The notes: generated by a model from the sequence alone, not told the origin. Positions 25,330-33,728 are shown, numbered from the stretch's first letter. The stretch is DNA of 42,065 nt from Maribacter sp. (GCA_029287355.1 JARFRH010000194.1:1-42065), one strand, 5' to 3'. Made by a program: numbers and translations.

Positions 25330-25356
25330 AAGCGGGCCCATTGAGCCCGCTTTTTT
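25330..25356 (+). terminator. Rho-independent terminator
   Basis: AAGCGGGC (25330-25337) and GCCCGCTT (25345-25352) form an 8-bp GC-rich stem with a 7-nt loop, followed by TTTT. It lies 20 bp after the TPR gene stop. Confidence 0.88.
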
Positions 25357-25387
25357 GTTTCAAACCCATTATTATCTAATTTATGTA

Positions 25388-25456
25388 AATGTGCAACCAA
25401 AAAGTTGCACATTAAATTATAATGATCATATTTGCAACCATATAGTTGCGTATTAA
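25388..25456 (+). promoter_or_regulatory. Paired ArsR-type operators overlapping the SRPBCC-arsR promoter
   Basis: Dyad 1 (25388-25413) is AATGTGCAAC-N6-GTTGCACATT with perfect 10-bp arms. Dyad 2 (about 25431-25454) has GCAAC-N6-GTTGC with weaker flanks. Their centres (25400.5 and 25441.5) are 41 bp apart, about four helical turns. TTG at 25405-25407 and CATATTTG at 25427-25434 are 19 bp apart, which is the Bacteroidota -33/-7 spacing with one mismatch in the -7 box. Each dyad therefore covers one promoter element. Autorepression by the ArsR protein of this operon is the simplest reading. Confidence 0.75.
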
Positions 25457-25471
25457 TTTTAAAACTTTAAA

Positions 25472-25900
25472 ATGATGAAAGATGTAATTATCAAAGAACA
25501 CGTTTTCAAACACCCCATTGATATGGTATGGAACGCCATTTCTAAAGATGAAGAAATCTCAAATTGGTTCATTAAAGCAGATTTCAAGGCTGAAGTGGGC
25601 TATTATTATTCCTTTAAAAGTGAGGGGGAAAACTGTACCGAAATTAACGGAGTGGTGAAGAAAGCTAATCCGTATACACTCATCTATACTTGGGTTGTTC
25701 AAAACACCAATATCGAAACCGTAGTGAAATGGGAATTGAAAGAAACAGCAGAAGGCACGGCGCTATACTTAGAGCATTCTGGCATATCAAATTATTCAGG
25801 AGATACCGCAGTGCAAATGTTTACTAGTTTTAATGGCGGATGGGATAATTGTGTTTCAGAGCTCACAAAATATCTAAGTAAAGAAGTGCATGCAGGATAA
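25472..25900 (+). CDS. SRPBCC (AHSA1-type) domain protein
   Basis: This 142-residue protein fits the START/AHSA1 fold: VFKHPIDMVWNAISKDEEISNWFI, YYYSFKSEGENCTEINGVVKKANPYTLIYTWVVQ, VVKWELKETAEGTALYLEHSGI and FNGGWDNCVSELTKYLS. Such domains bind hydrophobic ligands; the bacterial members are often paired with ArsR regulators, as here. The start is ATG ATG at 25472/25475. It overlaps the ArsR gene by 11 bp and is the first gene after the paired operators. Confidence 0.88.
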   Translation: MMKDVIIKEHVFKHPIDMVWNAISKDEEISNWFIKADFKAEVGYYYSFKSEGENCTEINGVVKKANPYTLIYTWVVQNTNIETVVKWELKETAEGTALYLEHSGISNYSGDTAVQMFTSFNGGWDNCVSELTKYLSKEVHAG

Positions 25901-26213
25901 AATCACAAGAATACTGAAAGCTATAGCCGACCCTACCAGGCGTGAAATTTTCCACGCCCTGATTCTGGCGTCAACGGCATTGCCAATTACTCAGATCTCC
26001 AATCAATTTGATATTAGCCGTCAGGGAATTACCAAACATCTCAAAACTCTGGAGAAAGCAGGTTTAGTTCAAATTAGTAGTAAAGGACGTGAGCGTTTTT
26101 GTTATGCAGATCCGGTTCCTTTACAAGAAGTGAATAAGTGGCTCAAATTCTATGAGAAGTTTTGGGACGATGCCATTGGGAATCTGGATTCTTATTTGGG
26201 CCATAACACCTAA
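25890..26213 (+). CDS. ArsR-family winged-helix transcriptional regulator
   Basis: This 107-residue protein is almost entirely a winged helix: ILKAIADPTRREIFHALI, LPITQISNQFDISRQGITKHLKTLEKAGLVQISSKGRERFCYAD. It lacks the Cys metal-sensing motif of classical ArsR (no CxC in the recognition helix), so it belongs to the SRPBCC-associated branch that responds to other signals. It overlaps the SRPBCC gene by 11 bp and probably binds the two GCAAC-N6-GTTGC dyads upstream. It ends 2 bp from the convergent DUF2652 gene. Confidence 0.92.
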   Translation: MQDKITRILKAIADPTRREIFHALILASTALPITQISNQFDISRQGITKHLKTLEKAGLVQISSKGRERFCYADPVPLQEVNKWLKFYEKFWDDAIGNLDSYLGHNT

Positions 26214-26215
26214 TA

Positions 26216-27301
26216 TCATGTAGAAGCCTGCAAAGAAGCATATTGGGTCAAATTATTTAGGGCACTCTCGGTATTTTTCTTTACTATCCTTTTTATGAAT
26301 AGCGCTATCGCAAGTTTTTTTAAAGGCGATTTGGCCTCTATATACACCTCTAGCTTAAGTCTACATGAATCTTCTGAAAGAGGTTCGATGATGTAAAATT
26401 GGTATAGGGCATCGACTGGGGGCGGACTCATCGTCATTTCACCATAAACTAGTTTGCCTAGCTCAACGTCTTTGGTAACCGTCACAAAATTCAAATGTTT
26501 GCCATTAATCACGCAAACATGCTCTGTGCCCAATCTTGTCACTTCATTCTCATTATACTCGAATTTATCGACCCCTTTTACCCAATGATGGCGATATGTG
26601 TAATTGGTTATATACTCCATTAGGGTTGTTGCCGAAATTGAAAATACCTTTTCAATTACAATTTCAGGCGGATTATCAAAACTTAGCTTTTTCCCTTGTG
26701 AAAAAGTGCTAAGCATCAACTTTCTTTGATCTATTAAAGTAAAAATATACTCGACTTTTTGTCCATCATAACTATCTTGTCCCTCCTTAAATCGATAAAG
26801 CTTGCTCCAGTAATAGATGGGTAGTTCAATAAAACTCGCCAGTTCTTTACTGATCAATGCATAGTTTTCACTATCGATCGAGTTTTTAAGTAATCGATGT
26901 GCTTCAATAACACTTTTCCCAAAAGGCTTGCGATTACCTTGAACTTCTATAAACTGTAGATTACCACAATGTGCTACAATTTTCAATTGCAAATTTGGCG
27001 CAGAAGCACAAGCGTTACAGGGGCATATTCGATTCGCTTCCAATTGCTTCAAATGGCTGTAGAAAGCAGTAAACATCGTCTCAATTTGGGCCAACAATCT
27101 TTCTTGGGATGGCACTTCTGCTTCCTTATAAAAGAAGAGCGCGTCTCCCTCAACCTCGGCTAGTTTTAAATCTTGGGTATTGGCAGCAATCAAAACTTCC
27201 AATAATTCCGCTATTACATGTTGGCTGTGCTCGACCTCTGTAGATTGAACAAACTTGGTGAACCCGGAAATGTCGGGCAGAAACAGAAAAGACTTTCTCA
27301 T
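26216..27301 (-). CDS. DUF2652 cyclase-fold protein fused to an SRPBCC domain
   Basis: This 361-residue protein has a class III nucleotidyl-cyclase-like N-terminal half: LPDISGFTKF (D10), AEVEGDALFF (D53), LKIVAHCG and GKSVIEAHRLLKNS. The two metal aspartates and the Arg of the VNxAAR-like motif remain, but the Asn is replaced (VIEAHR). The C-terminal half (about 215-345) is an SRPBCC-like fold (VFSISATTLMEYITNYTYRHHWVKGVDKFEY ... CRLKLEVYIEA). The CPCNACASAP stretch near 93-102 could bind metal. Cyclase activity is unproven. It converges on the SRPBCC-arsR operon with a 2-bp gap. Confidence 0.8.
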   Translation of the reverse strand: MRKSFLFLPDISGFTKFVQSTEVEHSQHVIAELLEVLIAANTQDLKLAEVEGDALFFYKEAEVPSQERLLAQIETMFTAFYSHLKQLEANRICPCNACASAPNLQLKIVAHCGNLQFIEVQGNRKPFGKSVIEAHRLLKNSIDSENYALISKELASFIELPIYYWSKLYRFKEGQDSYDGQKVEYIFTLIDQRKLMLSTFSQGKKLSFDNPPEIVIEKVFSISATTLMEYITNYTYRHHWVKGVDKFEYNENEVTRLGTEHVCVINGKHLNFVTVTKDVELGKLVYGEMTMSPPPVDALYQFYIIEPLSEDSCRLKLEVYIEAKSPLKKLAIALFIKRIVKKNTESALNNLTQYASLQAST

Positions 27302-27384
27302 ATCAATCTTAGTCGCGTAAATTCGTCAATCAAAACTGTCAATCAAGAAATTTCATCAACAAATGAATCCTTCAGGCCTAGATA

Positions 27385-27876
27385 CTATTCTTCTAGAAGC
27401 ATTTCGATATCCAAAGTGTTATTCGTGATGATATCAAATTGATGACGCAATACATTGTACGCATCGATCATTTGCCTCACAGATTGTTGAGGATCTACCC
27501 TATACTCTAAATCACCTTTGGTCTTTAAAATGAATGTATGAAAGACCTTTTGTCTACTTTTGATTTGAGGCTTATCAAATGATTCAGGATATTCCGATTC
27601 AGCCATAAGTTGCTGTCTTTCGATGAGGTCTTCGACAATGAGGCTAAGATCTTCAGTATTCTCCACCGTATATAGACCGTCGAAAGTCTTATCCAAATCA
27701 CCGTATGCCGACCATGCTTTTAAAATCGTATTCGCCTTTGTGTTAATCCTTGTCTTCCTTGGCCAATTTTCAGTCGAAATGTCAAATGTACTGGTATCTT
27801 CCGTAACTTTCGATTTATCTTGTTTACAGGAAATAAGTAACATGAAAACCAACCCATAAAACAAAATATCGCGCAT
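27385..27876 (-). CDS. Small lipoprotein, conserved hypothetical
   Basis: This 163-residue protein starts at ATG 27876 (MRDILFYGLVFMLLISCKQ), chosen because it puts lipobox LLISC close to the N-terminus; a start 15 bp upstream is possible. The mature protein is charged and mostly helical (LSLIVEDLIERQQLMAESEYPESFDKPQIKSRQKVFHTFILKTKGDLEYR). No family is recognised. It diverges from the threonine dehydrogenase gene across 64 bp. Confidence 0.7.
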   Translation of the reverse strand: MRDILFYGLVFMLLISCKQDKSKVTEDTSTFDISTENWPRKTRINTKANTILKAWSAYGDLDKTFDGLYTVENTEDLSLIVEDLIERQQLMAESEYPESFDKPQIKSRQKVFHTFILKTKGDLEYRVDPQQSVRQMIDAYNVLRHQFDIITNNTLDIEMLLEE

Positions 27877-27940
27877 AGGGCGAATGTACAAATTTTAATA
27901 AAAGCTATCTTTAACCTCGAATTCATTTAACTTCATTTTA

Positions 27941-28882
27941 ATGCATAAAAACATTCTTATTATTGGCGCATGTGGTCAAATAGGTACGGAGCTTACTTTC
28001 ACCCTTAGAGCGAACTACGGAAGTGAGGTTGTCATAGCCAGCGACATTAGAGAAGGCAATGAATCCTTGATGGCTTCAGGGCCGTTCGAACTTCTAGATG
28101 CAACGGATTATGACGCCTTGGAAGAAATTGTTGCCTACTGGGAAATAGATGAAGTTTACCTCATGGCGGCGATGCTCAGTGCCACGGCTGAAAAATTTCC
28201 CATGCGCGCCTGGAACTTGAATATGAATTCCCTTTTTAATGTTTTGAACTTGGCTAAGGAAAAGAAAATCTCAAAGATTTTTTGGCCTTCCAGTATAGCG
28301 GTATTCGGGCCGAATACACCGAGGGAAAACACTGCACAAAACACCATAATGGAACCTAGTACCGTATATGGAATTAGTAAACAATCCGGTGAACGCTGGT
28401 GTGAATATTATCATAACAAGTTTGACGTTGACATACGAAGTATTCGTTACCCTGGACTCATTAGTTGGAAAACCATGCCAGGCGGTGGCACAACGGATTA
28501 TGCGGTTGAAATATATCATAAGGCTCTTTCGGATGGCGCTTACACCTGCTTTCTGAACGAGAGCACAAGCCTACCTATGATGTTTATGGATGATGCCATA
28601 CGCGCCACCTTGGAATTAATGGAAAGTGATGCCGAAAAAATCAAAGTCCGGTCTGCCTATAATCTTTCTGCCATGAGTTTGACGCCTGCTGAAATAGCGG
28701 CGAGTATTCAAGAGCGTATTCCAAGTTTTGAAATGTCATATGCGCCGGATTTCCGACAAGCAATAGCCGATTCTTGGCCCAGTAGTATCGACGACTCAAG
28801 AGCTCAAAAGGATTGGAACTGGAAAGCGGAATTTGATTTGGAAAAAACCACAAAAGAGATGTTGGCTAACCTTAAGAGCTAA
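27941..28882 (+). CDS. L-threonine 3-dehydrogenase, SDR type
   Basis: This 313-residue extended SDR has the NAD motif GACGQIG (9-15), SSIAVFG (117-123) and the catalytic Y143-x3-K147 (TVYGISK). The stretches IRYPGLISWKTMPGGGTTDYAVEIY and LPMMFMDDAIRATLELM match the GalE-like L-threonine dehydrogenase described from Flavobacterium. It oxidises threonine to 2-amino-3-ketobutyrate, feeding glycine formation by 2-amino-3-ketobutyrate CoA ligase, which is not seen here. The stop codon abuts that of the convergent gene with no gap. Confidence 0.9.
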   Translation: MHKNILIIGACGQIGTELTFTLRANYGSEVVIASDIREGNESLMASGPFELLDATDYDALEEIVAYWEIDEVYLMAAMLSATAEKFPMRAWNLNMNSLFNVLNLAKEKKISKIFWPSSIAVFGPNTPRENTAQNTIMEPSTVYGISKQSGERWCEYYHNKFDVDIRSIRYPGLISWKTMPGGGTTDYAVEIYHKALSDGAYTCFLNESTSLPMMFMDDAIRATLELMESDAEKIKVRSAYNLSAMSLTPAEIAASIQERIPSFEMSYAPDFRQAIADSWPSSIDDSRAQKDWNWKAEFDLEKTTKEMLANLKS

Positions 28883-29200
28883 TCAATCTTCATCGTTTTC
28901 ATGCTCTGACATATCGGGATCTGGCACTGCTTCAGGGTCATCGTCCTTAAAATCCTCATAATCGGCCTCATCATAATTCTCCATGGTGTACTCTAACTTT
29001 TCACTGATTTTAACCAAATACTTGGTATCCTCGGTCAAAACCTCAACTGCCTCGACACGTTCTCCATTGGCATTGCGAAATGAGATAATATCGTCATCGT
29101 CGTAGCCATCAGGGTAGGTTTCAACGGTAAGCTTCAACACTTCGGGAGTCAATTTCTTAAAATCAACGATTACTTTTCGTAAATGTGCGTGTTTGTCCAT
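28883..29200 (-). CDS. Small acidic protein at end of polyamine operon
   Basis: This 105-residue protein has a structured N-terminal half (HAHLRKVIVDFKKLTPEVLKLTVETYPDGYDDDDII) and a very acidic C-terminal tail (DEADYEDFKDDDPEAVPDPD). No signal or membrane segment is present and no family is recognised. It begins 2 bp after the DHS-like gene and is last in the operon. An acidic partner for polyamine-related proteins is conceivable but speculative. Confidence 0.7.
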   Translation of the reverse strand: MDKHAHLRKVIVDFKKLTPEVLKLTVETYPDGYDDDDIISFRNANGERVEAVEVLTEDTKYLVKISEKLEYTMENYDEADYEDFKDDDPEAVPDPDMSEHENDED

Positions 29201-29202
29201 AA

Positions 29203-30180
29203 TTATATATTCAAAAGGTAAGCAAAAATTAAAGGCGCAACAATAGTGGCATCACTTTCTATAATAAATTTCGGTGTGTTGATATCCAATTTCCCCCAAG
29301 TAATTTTTTCATTGGGAACTGCGCCCGAATAGGATCCATAACTGGTGGTGCTATCGCTGATTTGACAGAAATAACTCCAAAATGGGGTATCGGTACGTTG
29401 CATATCTTGATACAACATGGGCACAACGCAAATCGGAAAATCACCGGCAATGCCTCCTCCTATTTGAAAGAATCCTACTCCCTTGGAAGAATTATCGGTA
29501 TACCAATCGGCTAGAAAAGTCATGTACTCAATTCCCGATTTCATGGTGCTTGCCTGTAATTCGCCTTTCAGAACATAGGAGGCGAAAATATTGCCCATGG
29601 TGCTGTCTTCCCAACCAGGACAGACAATCGGTAGGTTTTTCTTTGCTGCAGCGTACATCCAGGAATCTTTCACATCGATTTCATAGTGCTCTTCCAGCAC
29701 TCCCGAAAGTAATAACTTATACATATACTCATGTGGCAAATATCGTTCTCCTTTTGCTTCAGCATCATGCCAGATTTTCACGATGTGTTCTTGTATTCTT
29801 CGAAAGGCTTCCTCCTCGGGAATACAGGTATCGGTCACACGATTTAATCCTTTTTCGAGTAAATCCCATTCTTCTTGAGGTGTCAAATCACGATAATTCG
29901 GAATACGTTTGTAGTGGGAATGCGCCACTAAATTCATGATATCCTCTTCCAGATTAGCTCCAGTACAAGACACTATATGTACTTTGTCTTCACGAATCAT
30001 TTCAGCAAAAATTTTACCTAATTCCGCCGTACTCATTGCTCCTGCCAAAGAAACCAACATTTTAGCCCCCTTATTCAGTTGGTCTTCATAGCCTTTTGCC
30101 GCGTCAACCAAGGCTGCTGCATTAAAGTGCAAATAGTACTTTTCAATAAAATCGGAAATACCTCCCTTAGTCTTCGTCAT
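29203..30180 (-). CDS. Deoxyhypusine synthase-like protein (possible homospermidine synthase)
   Basis: This 325-residue homologue of eukaryotic/archaeal deoxyhypusine synthase has LVSLAGAMSTAELGK, HIVSCTGANLEEDI, VCPGWEDSTMGNIF, GVGFFQIGGGIAGDF and GSYSGAVPNEKITWGKLD. K297 in TWGKL corresponds to the lysine that forms the enzyme-aminobutyl intermediate. Bacteria lack eIF5A, so the acceptor is probably a polyamine; bacterial relatives have been found to make homospermidine or related products. The gene overlaps agmatinase by 14 bp and follows it in the operon, which would supply putrescine. Confidence 0.88.
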   Translation of the reverse strand: MTKTKGGISDFIEKYYLHFNAAALVDAAKGYEDQLNKGAKMLVSLAGAMSTAELGKIFAEMIREDKVHIVSCTGANLEEDIMNLVAHSHYKRIPNYRDLTPQEEWDLLEKGLNRVTDTCIPEEEAFRRIQEHIVKIWHDAEAKGERYLPHEYMYKLLLSGVLEEHYEIDVKDSWMYAAAKKNLPIVCPGWEDSTMGNIFASYVLKGELQASTMKSGIEYMTFLADWYTDNSSKGVGFFQIGGGIAGDFPICVVPMLYQDMQRTDTPFWSYFCQISDSTTSYGSYSGAVPNEKITWGKLDINTPKFIIESDATIVAPLIFAYLLNI

Positions 30181-31105
30181 CTTCGAACTTTGAATTGGCC
30201 TTCATTCTATAATCCAGATCGTATGTGTTGTCATAATTTTCTTCGACGTCCTGCCCCATGAATTTATAACTCAACATTTTGTAATAGAGCTTTGCAGCCA
30301 AGAAATCGGAAGATTTATCAGTTTCATTAGGGCATAACTCCACGATATCGAAACCTACCACATTCTTCTCCTCAAAAACTTGCTTTAAAAATTGCAACGT
30401 TTCATACCAGAATAGTCCGCCCGGTTCCGGGGTTCCGGTCGATGGCATAATCGAAGGGTCTAAAGCGTCCAGATCAAATGTTATAAATACATTGTCTGTC
30501 AGAGCCTCCAAAACCTTGTCTATCCAATATTCATCGCTGACCATGTCATGGGCAAAAAAAGTTTTCTCCTCATCCATAAAGGTCTTTTCGATCGCATCGA
30601 GAGAACGTATACCAACTTGTACCAAATTTGTATGTTGGCTGGCTTCATGAACAGCACAAGCATGATTAAACTTAGAGCCATCATACGATTCACGTAAATC
30701 GGCATGGGCGTCAATGTGCAATACCGATAGGTTGTCAAAACATTCATTAAATGCGCGAATAGTCCCGATAGAAATTGTGTGTTCTCCGCCAAATAGGGTG
30801 ACAAATTTATTGCGCTTGATATGTTCTTTTGTCAGCTTATGCACTTCATTGAGCATAGCCTCCGGAGAGCTATTTTCTTCAACGGCTTCGGTCAAATAAA
30901 TTCCTTGTCTATAAACCTCGGAATTAGTTTCAATATCGTACAGTTCCATATTTTCTGAAGCGTCCAAAAAGGACTTCGGACCCTTATCAGCGCCTTTGCC
31001 CCAAGTGCTTGTTCCATCATAAGGAACAGGAATTAAAACTACCTTTGCGGTTTCCAATTGTGCGAATTCGTCAGCAATGCCTGCGTAATTCTTTGTTGTT
31101 TTCAT
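30167..31105 (-). CDS. speB: Agmatinase
   Basis: This 312-residue ureohydrolase converts agmatine to putrescine and urea using two manganese ions. Metal ligands are H109 (GGEHTISIG), D132, H134 and D136 (IDAHADLRE), and D211 and D213 (TFDLDALDP). SYDGSKFNHAC and GTPEPGGLFWYE are substrate-site signatures. A C-terminal tail of about 25 charged residues (QDVEENYDNTYDLD) extends past the core. It lies 22 bp after the arginine decarboxylase gene, completing the arginine to putrescine route. Confidence 0.93.
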   Translation of the reverse strand: MKTTKNYAGIADEFAQLETAKVVLIPVPYDGTSTWGKGADKGPKSFLDASENMELYDIETNSEVYRQGIYLTEAVEENSSPEAMLNEVHKLTKEHIKRNKFVTLFGGEHTISIGTIRAFNECFDNLSVLHIDAHADLRESYDGSKFNHACAVHEASQHTNLVQVGIRSLDAIEKTFMDEEKTFFAHDMVSDEYWIDKVLEALTDNVFITFDLDALDPSIMPSTGTPEPGGLFWYETLQFLKQVFEEKNVVGFDIVELCPNETDKSSDFLAAKLYYKMLSYKFMGQDVEENYDNTYDLDYRMKANSKFEDDED

Positions 31106-31127
31106 TCTAATTTGAGCTGTTATGCCT

Positions 31128-32579
31128 TTAGGCTATTATGGTTTCTTGTTTCTGTTGAATTACTTCTTTTACCCATTCAATGGTTCGACCGAACCCCAAT
31201 ATTTTCATTAAATCCTCTGCTTTTTGTTGTGGATTGAAAAGGCTGGTCACGATATTTCCTTCTGCATCCTTATCAATTAAAATATGCTTCGGTTGAGGAA
31301 TCAGACAATGTTGTAAGCCACCATATCCACCAAGGGTTTCTTGATAGGCACCTGTATTGAAAAAACCGATATAGAGTGGTTTTTGACGGTTGTACTTTGG
31401 CAAATATATAGCGTTCCTATTCTGTTCGCTGTTGTAATAATCATCGCTGTCACAGCTGAGTCCGCCCAATAGAACGCGCTCATATTCATCATTCCATCGA
31501 TTGATGGGCAACATAATAAAACGCTTGTTTATGGCCCAGGTATCGGGTAGGGTAGTGATGAAAGACGAATCGATCATATTCCATTTCTCACGGTCATTTT
31601 GTTGTTTTTGATAAAGAATCTCATAAATGGCACCACCGCTCTCCCCTACCGTAAAGCTTCCGAATTCCGTGAAAATGTGAGGAACGGACACATCCGCTTC
31701 CGCACAGGTAATCCTAATTTGATTGATGATTTCGTCAACCATATATTGGTAATCGTAATCAAAGGCTAGAGAATTCTTGATAGGAAAACCACCACCGATA
31801 TTCAGACTATCCAATGACGGACATATCTTTTTTAATTTCACGTACACCTTGAGGCACTTGGCCAGTTCGTTCCAATAGTAAGCGTTATCGCGAATGCCTG
31901 TATTAATGAAAAAGTGAAGCATTTTAAGTTCGACTTTATCATTACTCTTGATTTGATTTTCGTAGAACGTAACGATATTCTTATACCCGATACCCAATCT
32001 TGAGGTATAAAACTCAAACTTGGGTTCTTCTTCGGAAGCGATACGAATACCCACTTGAAAATCATCTTTAATTACCTCGCAAAGCAAATCGATTTCTTCG
32101 TAATTATCAATTATTGGAATACAATTGCGATGGCCCTCATTAATAAGTCGACCTATATTTTCAACGTATTGCGAACGTTTGAATCCGTTGCAAATAACAT
32201 AGGTATCATTCTTGATTTTGCCTACAGTCTTTAGTTGTTCCACAATATCGATATCAAAGGCCGAAGAAGTCTCTATGTGAATATCGTTTTTTAGCGCTTC
32301 CTGCAAAACATGCTGAAAGTGAGAGCTTTTTGTACAGTAGCAATATTTGTAGTTAGCGCTGTACTGATACTTTTCCATTGCATTGGCAAACCACGTTTTT
32401 GCCTTATTGATATTATCTGAAATTTTCGGTAAATAAGAGAATTTCAACGGACTACCATATTCGGCCACCAAATTATTCAATTCAATACCGTGAAAGCACA
32501 GATGTTCACCGTCCAAGGCGAATTCTTCCTGAGGAAAATCATAGGTTTGATCAATGAGGTCAATATATTTTGTGTTCAT
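31128..32579 (-). CDS. speA: Arginine decarboxylase, fold type III (Bacteroidota type)
   Basis: This 483-residue alanine-racemase-fold PLP enzyme is shorter than the 630-residue proteobacterial SpeA. The PLP lysine is K84 (YCTKSSHF). The glycine loop NIGGGFP (about 262-268), FTEFGSFTVGESGGA and the partner-subunit Cys in GGLSCDSDDYY (about 373) are present. It decarboxylates arginine to agmatine for the downstream agmatinase. The context of speB plus the DHS-like gene supports arginine over diaminopimelate or carboxynorspermidine as substrate. The start at 32579 is the only upstream ATG. Confidence 0.9.
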   Translation of the reverse strand: MNTKYIDLIDQTYDFPQEEFALDGEHLCFHGIELNNLVAEYGSPLKFSYLPKISDNINKAKTWFANAMEKYQYSANYKYCYCTKSSHFQHVLQEALKNDIHIETSSAFDIDIVEQLKTVGKIKNDTYVICNGFKRSQYVENIGRLINEGHRNCIPIIDNYEEIDLLCEVIKDDFQVGIRIASEEEPKFEFYTSRLGIGYKNIVTFYENQIKSNDKVELKMLHFFINTGIRDNAYYWNELAKCLKVYVKLKKICPSLDSLNIGGGFPIKNSLAFDYDYQYMVDEIINQIRITCAEADVSVPHIFTEFGSFTVGESGGAIYEILYQKQQNDREKWNMIDSSFITTLPDTWAINKRFIMLPINRWNDEYERVLLGGLSCDSDDYYNSEQNRNAIYLPKYNRQKPLYIGFFNTGAYQETLGGYGGLQHCLIPQPKHILIDKDAEGNIVTSLFNPQQKAEDLMKILGFGRTIEWVKEVIQQKQETIIA

Positions 32580-33017
32580 TAGGGATTCTTATAAGAGATT
32601 AAAAAATCGACAAAAGTATTATCATGTGCGTTTGGCTCGGATTTAAAAATCGAAACGAAAACCTATCTCAGATAATTATCTGCTTTTGGGTAGTAGGAAT
32701 GAAAAAGTAGTCATGCTGGCTGCCGACTATTTCAGAGGTATCAGAAGTTAGCTTTAAAATTCGGTCTCCCATCTGATGGGTTGTTATGAGGTTCGACTTC
32801 TTAATTCCCCATAACCCGAACATAAAAACATGGGTCATAATGTTCAGCTAGTGCTAAAAAAGAGCAATTCGTTTTATTTCGATTCGCTATAACAAATGAA
32901 AAACAAATTTTTGAGAAAACAGTACTTTTGAAAAAAAATAATCAGCTTCAAAAAACTATATTCAAAACCCTGGTTATAAAAGGTTTATTTTTATTTTAGA
33001 AATCTAAAAATGTATTC
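32580..33017. other. Intergenic region between divergent polyamine and secreted-protein units
   Basis: No gene is seen in 438 bp. It carries a -7 box for each direction: reverse TACTTTTG at 32611-32618 and forward TACTTTTG at 32923-32930. A small CCCA-N5-TGGG hairpin lies near 32767-32779. The right third is very A/T-rich. Confidence 0.45.
32611..32618 (-). promoter_or_regulatory. Candidate -7 box of the polyamine operon
   Basis: On the reverse strand this reads TACTTTTG, a perfect TAnnTTTG. It lies 32 bp before the speA start, giving a leader of about 25 nt. No convincing -33 TTTG is at the expected distance. Confidence 0.4.
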
Positions 33018-33728
33018 ATGACTTCAATAAAGAGTTCAATTATCGTCCCGTTTATTCTTTTTTGCTTCTTTTTCATCTCCTTGGAAGCACAAATCAACCC
33101 CGGAATCTACATTTCCGACCTTGAAAACGTCCGTCATGAACTGAAAATGACCGATGACTATATGATTCATACCATTTATGAAAAAGATCCGGCTCGCTTT
33201 ATAAAAACAGAGGGGGGCTTTTATAAAGTCGAGGCATCCGAAATACGTGTACAATTGGAATTCAATTCTAACTATGAAGCCGATTCAGTCTCCACCTTAA
33301 GCATACCATTTGCGATAAAGGGATCTCAGCTTATACTTGGTACCAGCCCAAGGTTGGAATTCAACCATTCGCAGTCTATCGAACAAGATTTAGATGGCCA
33401 ATGGCTATTCGCAACACGCGGGCCAGATACGGGCCAAGAACGAAGAGGCGAGAAGAACACACGAAAGACCTTAAAATTTTTAATGAATGGCCGCTTTCAA
33501 TGGATTGCATACAATACCGAGGGTATGTTATTCAGGGGAACAGGAGGGGGAAGTTATTCTTCTAAAGATGGCAACTATACGGAGAATATCGAATATTTTT
33601 CTAGGGATAATGCTCGTGTCGGCGCTAGTTTGGAGTTTAATTATGAAATCAAAGGTGATGACTGGCATCACACCGGAAATAATAGCAAAGGCGAACCCAT
33701 GTACGAGATTTGGGCTAGGCGAATATAA
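33018..33728 (+). CDS. Secreted protein of unknown function
   Basis: This 236-residue protein has a signal peptide (1-24, ISLEAQ). The mature part is beta-rich: GIYISDLENVRHELKMTDDYMIHTIYEKDPARFIKTEGGFYK, then a second related-looking half, GQWLFATRGPDTGQERR ... RKTLKFLMNGRFQWIAYNTEGMLFRGTGGGSYSSKDGNYTENIEYFSRD. Together these suggest two lipocalin-like barrels. I have seen similar proteins labelled only as secreted or membrane protein in Flavobacteria. It may be the first gene of the cytochrome cluster, 86 bp upstream of it. Confidence 0.75.
   Translation: MTSIKSSIIVPFILFCFFFISLEAQINPGIYISDLENVRHELKMTDDYMIHTIYEKDPARFIKTEGGFYKVEASEIRVQLEFNSNYEADSVSTLSIPFAIKGSQLILGTSPRLEFNHSQSIEQDLDGQWLFATRGPDTGQERRGEKNTRKTLKFLMNGRFQWIAYNTEGMLFRGTGGGSYSSKDGNYTENIEYFSRDNARVGASLEFNYEIKGDDWHHTGNNSKGEPMYEIWARRI

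Noticed and set aside
25890-26213. Metal-sensing arsenic repressor
   Set aside because: No Cys pair is present in the recognition helix and no arsenic resistance genes are nearby. It belongs to the SRPBCC-linked branch.
2050-27301. Complete Pycsar system formed by the HD-DUF5706 protein and the DUF2652 cyclase-fold protein
   Set aside because: The genes are 23 kb apart in different transcription units, and the DUF2652 site lacks the Asn. Known Pycsar pairs are adjacent.
29382-29939. Open frame of 185 codons on the plus strand
   Set aside because: It is antisense to the DHS-like gene, with Arg/Cys/His-rich composition typical of a shadow frame. The minus-strand protein is clearly conserved.
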